A DNA stretch of 10,654 bases from Anaerolineaceae bacterium (GCA_022181005.1 BQMV01000033.1:1-10654); one strand, 5' to 3'; positions 1 through 6,750 are shown, counted from the stretch's first letter. Notes: generated by a model from the sequence alone, not told the origin. Numbers and translations: made by a program.

Positions 1-82
1 GGAGGTTATTTGTAGATATTTTTTAAGGATCCGGCAACCCCCCGGATCTACACTCTTTCCCTACACGACGCTCTTCCGATCT
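1..82 (+). other. Untrimmed Illumina P5 adapter (artefact) and preceding junk
   Basis: Positions 25-82 align end to end, without gaps, with the 58-nt Illumina P5/TruSeq universal adapter, which ends in GCTCTTCCGATCT. Positions 45-82 are identical. The six mismatches I count all fall between 27 and 44, as expected for low-quality or chimeric read ends. Bases 1-24 are T-rich and match nothing I recognise. An acyltransferase reading frame opens at 83, exactly where an insert should begin after the adapter. The first 82 bases should therefore not be read as genome sequence. Bases 1-24 could be non-genomic junk or part of a chimeric join. Confidence 0.96.
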
Positions 83-589
83 GACCGCACCGACCTATTC
101 ATTCCCGTCGGCGAGAAATGGGGACAAAAAGGATGGATTCGCTGGCTGGGCAAACGCCTGAACTTCCTCTTCGTAGATCGCTTCAACCCAGACCTTAAAG
201 CGCTTCGCAAGATGATCGCGCTCATGGAAGCAGGCAAGTGTTTAATTATCGCGCCAGAGGGGACGCGCTCGCGCAGCGGCTCATTGATCGAAGGGAAGCC
301 GGGCGTCGCTTACCTGGCGGCGCGATCGGGATTCCCAATCATCCCTGTCGGAATCACCGGAACGGAAGATAAAACCATTTTCAGGAATATAAAACGATTT
401 AAGAAATCAACCGTCACGTTGACCGGCGGAAAGCCGTTCGTCATCCCCCCGCTGCCCAACAAGGATCGCGATGCCGCGTTACGGAATGCGACCGATGAAG
501 TGATGTGTAGAATCGCGGCGCTATTGCCCGAAACCTATCGCGGGATCTATAAAGACCATCCAAGAATGAAGGAATTGCTGCAAAACTAG
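83..589 (+). CDS. 1-acyl-sn-glycerol-3-phosphate acyltransferase (PlsC/LPLAT family), 5'-truncated
   Basis: This is the C-terminal part of an integral or peripheral membrane acyltransferase that moves a fatty acyl chain onto lysophosphatidate or a related lysophospholipid in phospholipid synthesis. The frame is open from base 83, the first base after the adapter, so the gene is cut by the contig end. Visible family motifs are FVDRFNPD, corresponding to the FxxR block, then APEGTRSR, the EGTR block that binds the glycerol phosphate, then FPIIPVGI, the final proline-containing block. The catalytic HxxxxD motif would lie upstream and is missing. The ATG at 212 is internal because the FxxR block precedes it. 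About 168 codons remain of a family usually 200-250 residues long. The gene ends 6 nt from the stop of the convergent hydantoinase. The exact acceptor is not determined. Confidence 0.9.
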   Translation, partial: DRTDLFIPVGEKWGQKGWIRWLGKRLNFLFVDRFNPDLKALRKMIALMEAGKCLIIAPEGTRSRSGSLIEGKPGVAYLAARSGFPIIPVGITGTEDKTIFRNIKRFKKSTVTLTGGKPFVIPPLPNKDRDAALRNATDEVMCRIAALLPETYRGIYKDHPRMKELLQN

Positions 590-595
590 CTGCCT

Positions 596-2008
596 CTACA
601 ATATCTCCCCTGCGCGTCTTTTCAAGAACTTTCCATCTCCCCGTTTGCCTTTCCACTCCGCGCCGTCTACGATCAATTTGCCGCGCAGAAAAACTTTTTC
701 AGGATAACCCGTCAACTCCCAACCTTCATACAAGTTATAGTCTGTGCGCTGATGCAATAAAGCGGCGCCATACTTTACTTTCTTTTCGGGATCCCAAATC
801 GCGATATCCGCGTCCGAACCTTCCAACAACGCGCCTTTACGCGGGTATAAACCAAAAATTTTCGCAGGGTTAGCGCACATATACGCGACAAATTGATTCG
901 CGGTAATTTTTCCGGCGCGCACGCCCGTTGTCCACAATACAGGCATGCGGTCCTGAATGCCCGGCAGACCGTTCGGAATCTTTGTGAAATCATCCCTGCC
1001 CAATTCCTTGCCGGGGATAGCGATCGGTTCGCCTTCATAGACGAGAGGCTTCGTTCCGTCGAAGAAGAAGGGGCAGTGATCTGTGCCGACAGTTTGCAGA
1101 ATGTTCTCGGTCAACCCTTCCCAAAGACGCGCATTATCGTCCTGCGTTCGCATCGGCGGCGAGCAAACCCATTTCGCGCCGTCGGGCCGCCGCAAATTAT
1201 CAATTGTGAAAAATAAATATTGCGGGCAGGTCTCGCCCATTGCCTTAACGCCCCGTTCGCGGACATATTTCAGCATATCCACTTCGCCGCCCGCGTTCAT
1301 GTGAACGATGTACACCGGCGCATCCGCCGCAGCCGCCATGCCCGCCATCCGCAACGTAGACTCAACCGCGCCCCAGGCGGGACGAGTGAGCGCGTGCCAT
1401 TCGGGCGTTGTGCGCCCGGCGGCGAGCGCTTCGGCGACCAGCGTTTCAATCACGTCGCCATTTTCGCAATGCGCCATCGTCAACATGCCGTTCTCTTTCG
1501 CAATTTGCAAAGCCTTAAAAATATCGCCGTCGGCGAGTCGTAAACGACCGTTGTAGGCGGTAAAAACTTTGAGGGTCTGAATCCCCATTTTCATAAGCGC
1601 CGGAATCTCTTTCGCGATCTTCTCATTGAACTGCGTAAGGTTCATGTGAAAGGAATAATCAACTACGGCTTTCTCGGCTTTCTTCATCCATAAGTCAACC
1701 GAATGAGCAAAGCCCTCCCCCTCCAAAACGACAAAATCCATCACAGTCGTCGTGCCGCCGAACGCCGCCGCTTTATGACCCGTATAATGATCGTCGGACG
1801 AGACGGTATCGAACATGGGCAAATCAAGATGAACATGCGGGTCCACACCGCCGGGAAGAATGAACTTGCCGCGCGCATCTACAACCTCGGCGCTGGGGTG
1901 TTGCAATCTTTTTCCGATCTGAGCGATGGTTTCGCCTTCGATCAGAATATCCGCTTCGAAAGTGTCTGAGGCGGAGATCAGCGTTCCATTTTTAATTAAG
2001 ATCGCCAT
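596..2008 (-). CDS. hydA: Dihydropyrimidinase / D-hydantoinase
   Basis: A 470-residue cyclic amidohydrolase, the usual length for this family. It opens 5,6-dihydropyrimidines or 5-substituted hydantoins to N-carbamoyl amino acids in the cytoplasm. The binuclear metal site is complete: H58 and H60 in DPHVHLD, K147 in TLKVFTAY (the lysine normally carboxylated), H180 in AHCENGD, H236 in YIVHMNAG and D310 in GTDHCPF. Y152 matches the substrate-binding tyrosine. The C-terminal NPAKIFGLYPRKG and GSDADIAIWDP blocks are typical of the superfamily. The ATG at 2008 is preceded by a GAGAGAGAGAG tract that may serve as ribosome binding site. The upstream 188-residue gene ends 25 nt away, so the two are probably co-transcribed. 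Substrate specificity (pyrimidine, hydantoin, or hydantoin-5-propionate given the neighbouring hutU) cannot be read from the sequence. Allantoinase is less likely because the best match is to the dihydropyrimidinase subgroup. Confidence 0.93.
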   Translation of the reverse strand: MAILIKNGTLISASDTFEADILIEGETIAQIGKRLQHPSAEVVDARGKFILPGGVDPHVHLDLPMFDTVSSDDHYTGHKAAAFGGTTTVMDFVVLEGEGFAHSVDLWMKKAEKAVVDYSFHMNLTQFNEKIAKEIPALMKMGIQTLKVFTAYNGRLRLADGDIFKALQIAKENGMLTMAHCENGDVIETLVAEALAAGRTTPEWHALTRPAWGAVESTLRMAGMAAAADAPVYIVHMNAGGEVDMLKYVRERGVKAMGETCPQYLFFTIDNLRRPDGAKWVCSPPMRTQDDNARLWEGLTENILQTVGTDHCPFFFDGTKPLVYEGEPIAIPGKELGRDDFTKIPNGLPGIQDRMPVLWTTGVRAGKITANQFVAYMCANPAKIFGLYPRKGALLEGSDADIAIWDPEKKVKYGAALLHQRTDYNLYEGWELTGYPEKVFLRGKLIVDGAEWKGKRGDGKFLKRRAGEIL

Positions 2009-2033
2009 CGCAACTCTCTCTCTCTTGCCTGTC

Positions 2034-2600
2034 TCATCTTACGTCAACGCCATCGGACGTTTCATTCTTTGCAAAGCCTAACAGCGTCGTCAAAACTTCC
2101 GCTGGGATGTCCGCCTCAGGCAAGTCAACTCGATAAGATTGATCGCTCCCAGCGCGTTCGCGCAAACTCTTCCACAGCAGCTGACGTTCCTCGCCAGCCA
2201 CAACGAGATCATTGAGCGTTTTGGCATTGAGCAAATATTCGCCGGTAGAGTATAAAAACGTCAGCCGCTTCCACCTATCGGTTCGGATCGGTTCGCTTAA
2301 TTTCTCCAACGCGCCCAATTGAATTTTGAAATATTCTTCCTTCGCGCGCGGATGATGCGCTTCGTCTTTAAGCAACTCGCCGCGAGTGGTTAGTTCGTGC
2401 CCGCGCGCCTGAGCGACGTATTCGATCTGCCCGCCATGATCGCCGAACGCCGTCGGTTGGTAAAAAGCCAGATAATCTACCGCGATCACTTTCGGCGCAG
2501 ATTTAAGCGGAATGCGATACCAGCCGAACAGCCGCGCGATTTCTAAATCTCGCGGAGAGGGCAACAAACAGACGAGAACCAAATCGGTAGGCGAAAGCAT
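2034..2600 (-). CDS. Conserved-looking hypothetical protein, 188 residues
   Basis: I cannot assign a function. The protein looks soluble, with no signal peptide or convincing membrane helix, and is rich in charged and aromatic residues. Its N-terminal half contains LPSPRDLEIARLFGWYRIPL (residues about 13-32), then APKVIAVDYLAFYQ (35-48) and RGHELTTRGELL (66-77). The middle has RWKRLTFLYSTGEYLLNA (109-126). The C-terminal LLWKSLRER (141-149) faintly resembles the start of DUF559-type endonuclease-like domains, but no nuclease core follows. From memory, similar proteins occur in Chloroflexota, which would need a search. The ATG at 2600 lies 6 nt downstream of a perfect TATAAT, suggesting leaderless translation. 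Its stop is 25 nt upstream of the hydantoinase start, so it likely leads a two-gene transcript. A role with the hydantoinase is only a guess from position. Confidence 0.75.
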   Translation of the reverse strand: MLSPTDLVLVCLLPSPRDLEIARLFGWYRIPLKSAPKVIAVDYLAFYQPTAFGDHGGQIEYVAQARGHELTTRGELLKDEAHHPRAKEEYFKIQLGALEKLSEPIRTDRWKRLTFLYSTGEYLLNAKTLNDLVVAGEERQLLWKSLRERAGSDQSYRVDLPEADIPAEVLTTLLGFAKNETSDGVDVR

Positions 2601-2606
2601 AAGACG

Positions 2607-2637
2607 ATTATAAGCCCACGCGAACGCAGCGCGCCAA
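2607..2637 (-). promoter_or_regulatory. Promoter for the 188-residue gene and hydA, apparently leaderless
   Basis: On the minus strand a perfect TATAAT (2607-2612) stands 6 nt before the ATG at 2600. This places the expected transcription start at or within a base or two of the start codon. A TTGGCG at 2632-2637 could be the -35 element (4 of 6 consensus bases) with a long 19-nt spacer. There is no Shine-Dalgarno sequence between the -10 box and the ATG, which fits leaderless translation. Confidence 0.55.
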
Positions 2638-2663
2638 ACTTCATTTTAAGCAATACCCTTGGT

Positions 2664-2701
2664 TATAATATTGAAGCTATTCCCTTACTCTTATAAAGGA
2701 G
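2664..2701 (+). promoter_or_regulatory. hutU promoter -10 box and ribosome binding site
   Basis: A perfect TATAAT lies at 2664-2669, with a weak TTCATT at 2640-2645 as possible -35 element (18-nt spacer). A strong AAAGGAG at 2695-2701 sits 6 nt before the ATG at 2708 and fixes that start. The expected 5' leader is about 30 nt, too short for a riboswitch. This promoter is divergent from the one at 2607-2637, and the two are about 50 bp apart. I see no obvious dyad between them that would mark a HutC-type operator. Confidence 0.6.
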
Positions 2702-2707
2702 TTTATT

Positions 2708-4360
2708 ATGTCTGCACCCCGCACCGTCCGCGCGCCGCGCGGAACGCAATTGACCTGCAAGAACTGGCTCTCCGAAGCCGCCTATCGCATGATTCAAAAC
2801 AACCTCGACCCCGACGTGGCGGAAAAGCCCGAAGACCTCGTCGTCTATGGCGGGCGCGGAAAAGCCGCCCGCACTTGGGAAGCCTTCGACGCTATCCTCG
2901 AATCGCTCAAAAATCTCGAAGCAGACGAAACGTTGCTCGTGCAATCGGGCAAGCCCGTAGTCGTTTTCAAAAGCCACAAAGACGCGCCCAAAGTCCTCAT
3001 CGCCAACTCGAATATCGTGCCGCATTGGGCGACATGGGAATACTTCGACGAGTTGGATAAAAAGGGGCTGATCATGTACGGGCAAATGACCGCTGGCTCG
3101 TGGATTTACATCGGCACGCAAGGCATTTTGCAAGGCACCTACGAAACCTTCGGCGCGCTGGCAAAACAACGCGGCTGGGATTCGCTCAAAGGCAAATTTG
3201 TTTTGACGGCAGGTCTCGGCGGCATGGGCGGCGCGCAACCGCTGTCCATTACCATGAACGAAGGCGTGGGACTCATCGTCGAAGTGGACCCCGAACGCGC
3301 CGAACGCCGTCGCGCCATCGGTTATGTGGATGTCGTCGTGGACACGCTTGAAGAAGCCATGACGCTGGTCGAGGAGAACATCAAAGCGCAAACGTCGCGC
3401 TCGATTGGATTAATCGGCAACGCCGCAGATGTGTATGACGAACTCTTTCAGCGCGGCATCATCCCCGACGTGGTAACCGACCAAACCTCTGCGCACGAAG
3501 CGCTGTTTTACGTCCCTAGCGGATTGAGCGTCACGGCGGCGAATCAACTGCGAGTCGAAAATCCTGAAAAATATAAAAAGATGGCGATGGACTCGATGGC
3601 GAAGCATGTGCGCGCGATGTTGGCGTTCCAAAAAGCGGGCGCGGAAGTTTTTGATTATGGAAACAACTTGCGGCAACAAGCGTTCAATAACGGCGTGAGC
3701 GACGCGTTTGAATTCCCCGGCTTCGTCCCCGCTTACATTCGTCCGCTGTTTTGCGAGGGCAAGGGACCCTTTCGCTGGGTGGCGCTTTCGGGCGAAGAAG
3801 AAGACATCTATGCCACCGACCAAGCCATCATGGAGTTGTTCCCCGAAGACGCGCACTTGCATCGCTGGCTGAAAATGGCGCGCGAGAAAGTCCCCTTCCA
3901 AGGATTGCCTTCGCGCATTTGCTGGCTCGGTTATGGCGAGCGCGTCAAAGCGGGACTCAAGTTCAACGAACTGGTCGCCAGCGGAAAGGTCAAAGCGCCG
4001 ATCGTGATTGGGCGCGATCATTTGGATTCGGGTTCGGTCGCTTCGCCCAACCGCGAAACCGAAGCGATGAAAGACGGCTCGGACGCGATCTCGGATTGGG
4101 CGATTCTCAACGCGCTCATCAACGCCGTCGGCGGCGCGACGTGGGTCTCGTTCCATCACGGCGGCGGAGTCGGCATGGGATATTCGCAACACGCCGGGCA
4201 GGTCATCGTCGCAGACGGGACTCCCGAAGCCGCGCAACGCCTTGAGCGCGTGCTGACCACTGACCCCGGCATGGGCGTGGTAAGGCACGCGGACGCGGGT
4301 TACGAGATCGCCATCGAAGCCGCCAAACGGCACGGCATCAAAATGCCGATGTTGAAATAG
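2708..4360 (+). CDS. hutU: Urocanate hydratase (urocanase)
   Basis: A 550-residue cytoplasmic enzyme, full length for the family. It adds water to urocanate to give 4-imidazolone-5-propionate, the second step of histidine degradation, using tightly bound NAD+ as an electrophile. Diagnostic blocks run in order: YGGRGKAARTW (47-57), MTAGSWIYIGTQGI (127-140), GLGGMGGAQPL (169-179, NAD-binding glycine-rich loop), DQTSAHE (258-264), FDYGNN (315-320), YIRPLFCEGKGPFRW (343-357), PSRICWLGYGER (401-412, with the catalytic cysteine at 405), GRDHLDSGSVASPNRE (435-450) and FHHGGGVGMGYSQHAG (482-497). The start is set by AAAGGAG 6 nt upstream. No histidine ammonia-lyase, imidazolonepropionase or HutC regulator is visible here, so the rest of the pathway must lie elsewhere or be absent. 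The nearest catabolic partner is the hydantoinase on the opposite strand. Confidence 0.98.
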   Translation: MSAPRTVRAPRGTQLTCKNWLSEAAYRMIQNNLDPDVAEKPEDLVVYGGRGKAARTWEAFDAILESLKNLEADETLLVQSGKPVVVFKSHKDAPKVLIANSNIVPHWATWEYFDELDKKGLIMYGQMTAGSWIYIGTQGILQGTYETFGALAKQRGWDSLKGKFVLTAGLGGMGGAQPLSITMNEGVGLIVEVDPERAERRRAIGYVDVVVDTLEEAMTLVEENIKAQTSRSIGLIGNAADVYDELFQRGIIPDVVTDQTSAHEALFYVPSGLSVTAANQLRVENPEKYKKMAMDSMAKHVRAMLAFQKAGAEVFDYGNNLRQQAFNNGVSDAFEFPGFVPAYIRPLFCEGKGPFRWVALSGEEEDIYATDQAIMELFPEDAHLHRWLKMAREKVPFQGLPSRICWLGYGERVKAGLKFNELVASGKVKAPIVIGRDHLDSGSVASPNRETEAMKDGSDAISDWAILNALINAVGGATWVSFHHGGGVGMGYSQHAGQVIVADGTPEAAQRLERVLTTDPGMGVVRHADAGYEIAIEAAKRHGIKMPMLK

Positions 4361-4378
4361 AATCGCTTCGCGTACGTT

Positions 4379-4426
4379 AAAGGATTCTCCATGAAAAATC
4401 GCCCGCTTCGCGTCGCCTTGTTTTAA
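4379..4426 (+). other. Eleven-codon in-frame reading frame with its own ribosome binding site
   Basis: An AAAGGA at 4379-4384 is 6 nt before an ATG at 4391. The frame reads MKNRPLRVALF and stops at TAA (4424-4426). It is in the same frame as the phosphodiesterase gene, whose GTG at 4430 follows the stop after one codon (CGA). The better initiation signal therefore belongs to this short frame. It may be a leader peptide coupled to the gene below, the true N-terminus interrupted by a nonsense change, or a chance frame. The sequence alone does not decide. Confidence 0.45.
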
Positions 4427-4429
4427 CGA

Positions 4430-5422
4430 GTGAATCGCAAGAAACTTCCGCTTCTTTTTCTACTTCTCGCGTTGACCGCTTGCCTAACTTTGCACGCACC
4501 TTTCGCCGCCGCGACATTCACGCCAGCGCTCACCGCGACTCCGACTCTCACCGCGACTCGAACCGAAACGCCTGCGCCGACGATCACCCCGACGCCCGCT
4601 CCTCTTGCGCGCCGCGTGTTAATCCTGTCTATTGACGGACTCCGCCCTGAACTGATCTCGCTTGCGCCGATGCGTAACTTACAAGCGTTAATGCAGATCG
4701 GCGCATATACATTGACCGCGCAAACCGTCTACCCAAGCGTGACGCTGATTTCACATTCCTCCATGCTGACAGGCTTATGTCCGTCCAAGCATGGCGTGCG
4801 CTGGAATGATTACATCCCCGAAAACGGAATCGCGCAAGGCGTTGATCTATTCGACCTCGCGCACGCGGCAGGCTTTCAAACTGCGATGTTTGTGGGCAAA
4901 GAAAAATTGCAACAAGTCACCGACCTCTCCAGCCTCGACATCTTCGCCTACGTCAACGACCGCGACTTGATCGTAGCGCAACAACTTATCGAGGATTTCC
5001 CCGAAAACTTCGGCGTGTTGTTCGTTCATTTTCCGCTAATAGACGGTATGGGGCATGTGCACGGCTGGTCTTCAGCGCAACAGTTGAGCGTTACGCGCCG
5101 CGCAGATGAAGCGTTGGGATTAATCCTACAAGCGTTAGACGCTAGAAAACTACGCAACGAAACGCTGCTTATCGTCACTGCCGACCATGGCGGTCACGAT
5201 ACAATTCACGGCTCATCTCTCCCCGAAGATACGACTATCCCGTGGATCGCGTCAGGGGCGGGTATCCAGCCGAAACCGTTAACGACGCGCATCCACACGA
5301 TGGATACAGCCGCTACAGCCGCGTTCGCCCTCGGTCTGCCGATTCCCGTCGAATGGGACGGGGTTCCTGTATATGAAGCGTTCGGATTGCCAGCGGCAGA
5401 GCCATCTACAGACTGTCGTTAA
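4430..5422 (+). CDS. Lipoprotein of the type I phosphodiesterase/nucleotide pyrophosphatase family (alkaline phosphatase superfamily)
   Basis: A 330-residue exported, lipid-anchored metallohydrolase expected to cleave phosphomono- or diesters outside the cytoplasmic membrane. The N-terminus is a lipoprotein signal peptide, with hydrophobic residues 6-17 and lipobox LTAC (Cys18). A Thr/Pro-rich linker follows to about residue 60. The catalytic domain begins at VLILSIDGLRPE, with D69 as first metal ligand. T105 in YPSVTLISHSSMLTG is the likely nucleophile. D205 and H209 in IDGMGHVH and D252/H253 in TADHGGH complete the usual two-zinc pattern. The last histidine ligand is H260 or H289. The GTG start has no ribosome binding site of its own, and an in-frame ATG frame with one lies just upstream. 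The gene is about 300 bases shorter than many family members but appears complete. Substrate is unknown. Confidence 0.85.
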   Translation: MNRKKLPLLFLLLALTACLTLHAPFAAATFTPALTATPTLTATRTETPAPTITPTPAPLARRVLILSIDGLRPELISLAPMRNLQALMQIGAYTLTAQTVYPSVTLISHSSMLTGLCPSKHGVRWNDYIPENGIAQGVDLFDLAHAAGFQTAMFVGKEKLQQVTDLSSLDIFAYVNDRDLIVAQQLIEDFPENFGVLFVHFPLIDGMGHVHGWSSAQQLSVTRRADEALGLILQALDARKLRNETLLIVTADHGGHDTIHGSSLPEDTTIPWIASGAGIQPKPLTTRIHTMDTAATAAFALGLPIPVEWDGVPVYEAFGLPAAEPSTDCR

Positions 5423-5432
5423 GAGTCTTAAC
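5418..5432. repeat. Short palindrome over the phosphodiesterase stop codon
   Basis: Seven-base arms, GTTAAGA and TCTTAAC, flank a single central G, and the palindrome includes the TAA stop at 5420-5422. With a one-base centre it cannot fold into a normal hairpin. It is more likely a protein-binding dyad or chance. Confidence 0.3.
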
Positions 5433-5444
5433 TCGGCTTTAATC

Positions 5445-5529
5445 GCGGATGAACACAGATTAACTCTAATTTCTAATAAAAGCGAACTCGAAAAGGCTTT
5501 ATTTATCCTTTTCATCTGCGTTTATCTGC
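5445..5529. repeat. Imperfect inverted repeat between convergent genes
   Basis: Arms 5445-5460 and 5514-5529 pair over 16 positions with one mismatch and two G-T wobbles. They contain GGATGAACACAGAT and ATCTGCGTTTATCTGC. A nested 7-bp stem, GAAAAGG (5490-5496) with CCTTTTC (5507-5513), sits directly inside the right arm. The wording resembles the GCGGATGAACGCAGAT-type sequence that I recall as scattered in many environmental bacterial genomes. It occupies most of the 159-nt space between two convergent genes, so it could also act as a bidirectional transcription terminator, although no long T-tract follows. Confidence 0.55.
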
Positions 5530-5581
5530 AGCGAATTGCATTTAAGCAACGCTTTTTAAACAATAGGCTGAAGCGCCATGT

Positions 5582-6463
5582 TTATTTCATTACGCGTCTG
5601 GTGATCGAATCCTGTAGAAAGTCAATCAGGTAATGATTCACTTCGTCAGCCGAATCACGCTGCACCCAATGCGTTGATTCCGGAAAGAAGATCAAATTCC
5701 GATCATCGCAGTAATCCATGCTGAGACGCGCCAACCGATGCGTGAGGGCTGGGTCTTTTACGCCCCACATCATCAATGTACGAACTGCGATATGCTCGTC
5801 GGGCAACATCGCAGGCGGAGACTGGAAGGCGGCGCGATACCAATTCAACATCGCGGTCAACGCGCCCGGCTGCGACCAAGCTTCTTTGTATCGTCGAATC
5901 TCTTCTTGCGTAAGTTGACTTCCGCCTGAAGAGCCGCGCAGGCTGCGAACTAACGCACGATACTCATCCGCCGACAACGCCGCTTCGGCAAGTCTCGGCA
6001 ATTGGAAGAAAAGCCAATACCATGAGCGACGGATTTGATCCGGGTCGCGGCGCAAGAACCGGCGATACACTGTAGGATGCGGCGAATTAAGAATTGCGAG
6101 TTTATGTAGTTTTTGGGGATGGGTTGCGGCGAGAGTCCACGCGACGCCTCCGCCCCAATCGTGACCGACAAGATTGACCTTCTCATAATCGAGAGCCGCG
6201 ATCAAGCCGAGGATGTCGTCTGCCAACGCAGAAACGCGATATGCTTCTTTATCCTTCGGCTTAGCGCTCAAATTGTAGCCGCGCTGATCGGGCACAATGA
6301 CGCGATACCCCGCCGCCGCAAGCGCGGGGATTTGTTTCCTCCACCCATACCAAAATTCAGGAAAGCCGTGCAACAGCATCACAGGGGCGCCGCTTTTTGG
6401 TCCCGCTTGAACGACATGTAAGCGAATTCCGTTGGTTTCGATATAACTATGTTCCAATTCCAT
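5582..6463 (-). CDS. Alpha/beta hydrolase, epoxide hydrolase-like
   Basis: A 293-residue soluble alpha/beta-hydrolase fold enzyme, normal length for bacterial epoxide hydrolases, which open epoxides to vicinal diols through an aspartyl ester intermediate. HGFPEFW (32-38) is the oxyanion-hole motif typical of epoxide hydrolases. The nucleophile elbow GHDWGG carries D102. The acid is probably D237 in WGVKDPAL and the base H265 in STHWVQ. Y149 in RSWYW and Y209 in LNWYRA fit the two lid tyrosines that polarise the epoxide oxygen in this family. An aspartate nucleophile rules out ordinary serine esterases. Fluoroacetate or haloalkane dehalogenases share the nucleophile, but the HGFPE motif and the lid tyrosines favour epoxide hydrolase. 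The ATG at 6463 has a GGAG 5 nt upstream (6469-6472). The gene converges on the phosphodiesterase gene. It has no signal peptide, so it acts in the cytoplasm. Confidence 0.87.
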   Translation of the reverse strand: MELEHSYIETNGIRLHVVQAGPKSGAPVMLLHGFPEFWYGWRKQIPALAAAGYRVIVPDQRGYNLSAKPKDKEAYRVSALADDILGLIAALDYEKVNLVGHDWGGGVAWTLAATHPQKLHKLAILNSPHPTVYRRFLRRDPDQIRRSWYWLFFQLPRLAEAALSADEYRALVRSLRGSSGGSQLTQEEIRRYKEAWSQPGALTAMLNWYRAAFQSPPAMLPDEHIAVRTLMMWGVKDPALTHRLARLSMDYCDDRNLIFFPESTHWVQRDSADEVNHYLIDFLQDSITRRVMK

Positions 6464-6515
6464 TCAAACTCCGCCTTTACAGCAAAAGCGATCTGACGCT
6501 TTGTAGTGAATCAAG

Positions 6516-6545
6516 ATTGTACCAAACAATGGGAGGCGAGTTTAA
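6516..6545 (-). promoter_or_regulatory. Candidate promoter for the epoxide hydrolase-like gene
   Basis: On the minus strand TACAAT (6516-6521) is preceded by TTAAAC (6540-6545) with an 18-nt spacer, about 50 nt upstream of the ATG at 6463. Both boxes deviate from consensus, so this is only a candidate. Confidence 0.35.
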
Positions 6546-6616
6546 GTTCTCGGTAAGCGTTTAGGGCGGCTCGCAGGAATGTCGTGTGGAAAAGTTAACA
6601 AATAAATTCGGTTTAG

Positions 6617-6742
6617 CGTCATGATCTTACTCGTAAGAACGGCGAGTCGCTGATTAAGCAAGTCCGTCAACAAGTAAAGGAAGCGGGCTTGAAGCCGAAA
6701 GACATCGCCAACGCAATCGCAAAGGCGCGGGCTCGTAAATAG
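6617..6742 (+). pseudogene. Headless remnant of a small basic protein
   Basis: A 41-codon frame begins directly after an in-frame TAG (6614-6616) and ends at TAG (6740-6742). No ATG or GTG is seen in it. The predicted tail reads LTRKNGESLIKQVRQQVKEA and then GLKPKDIANAIAKARARK. It is strongly amphipathic, basic and helical in character, and looks more like protein than random sequence. It resembles the C-terminal helices of small antitoxin-like or DNA-binding proteins, but I cannot name the family. No matching N-terminal part is visible in the other two forward frames just upstream. It is probably the decayed 3' end of a lost gene. The rest of the 6464-6750 stretch holds only the candidate promoter and nothing else I can support. 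Confidence 0.35.
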
Positions 6743-6750
6743 GACTCAAC

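Noticed and set aside
212..589. ATG at 212 as the true acyltransferase start
   Set aside because: The frame continues upstream to base 83 with the conserved FxxR block; the gene is cut by the contig end, not started at 212.
596..2008. Imidazolonepropionase (HutI) to pair with hutU
   Set aside because: Length, the carboxylated-lysine motif TLKVFTAY and the AHCENGD/GTDHCPF blocks are those of dihydropyrimidinase; HutI uses a different, mononuclear site.
2663..3391. Minus-strand open frame of 242 codons over the 5' half of hutU
   Set aside because: It overlaps the hutU promoter and coding region, has no family motif, and its length is explained by codon bias on the opposite strand.
3410..4333. 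Long open frame of 307 codons on the minus strand inside hutU
   Set aside because: It is antisense to a fully conserved urocanase, rich in Arg/His/Asp and without any recognisable motif, as expected for the shadow of a GC-rich gene.
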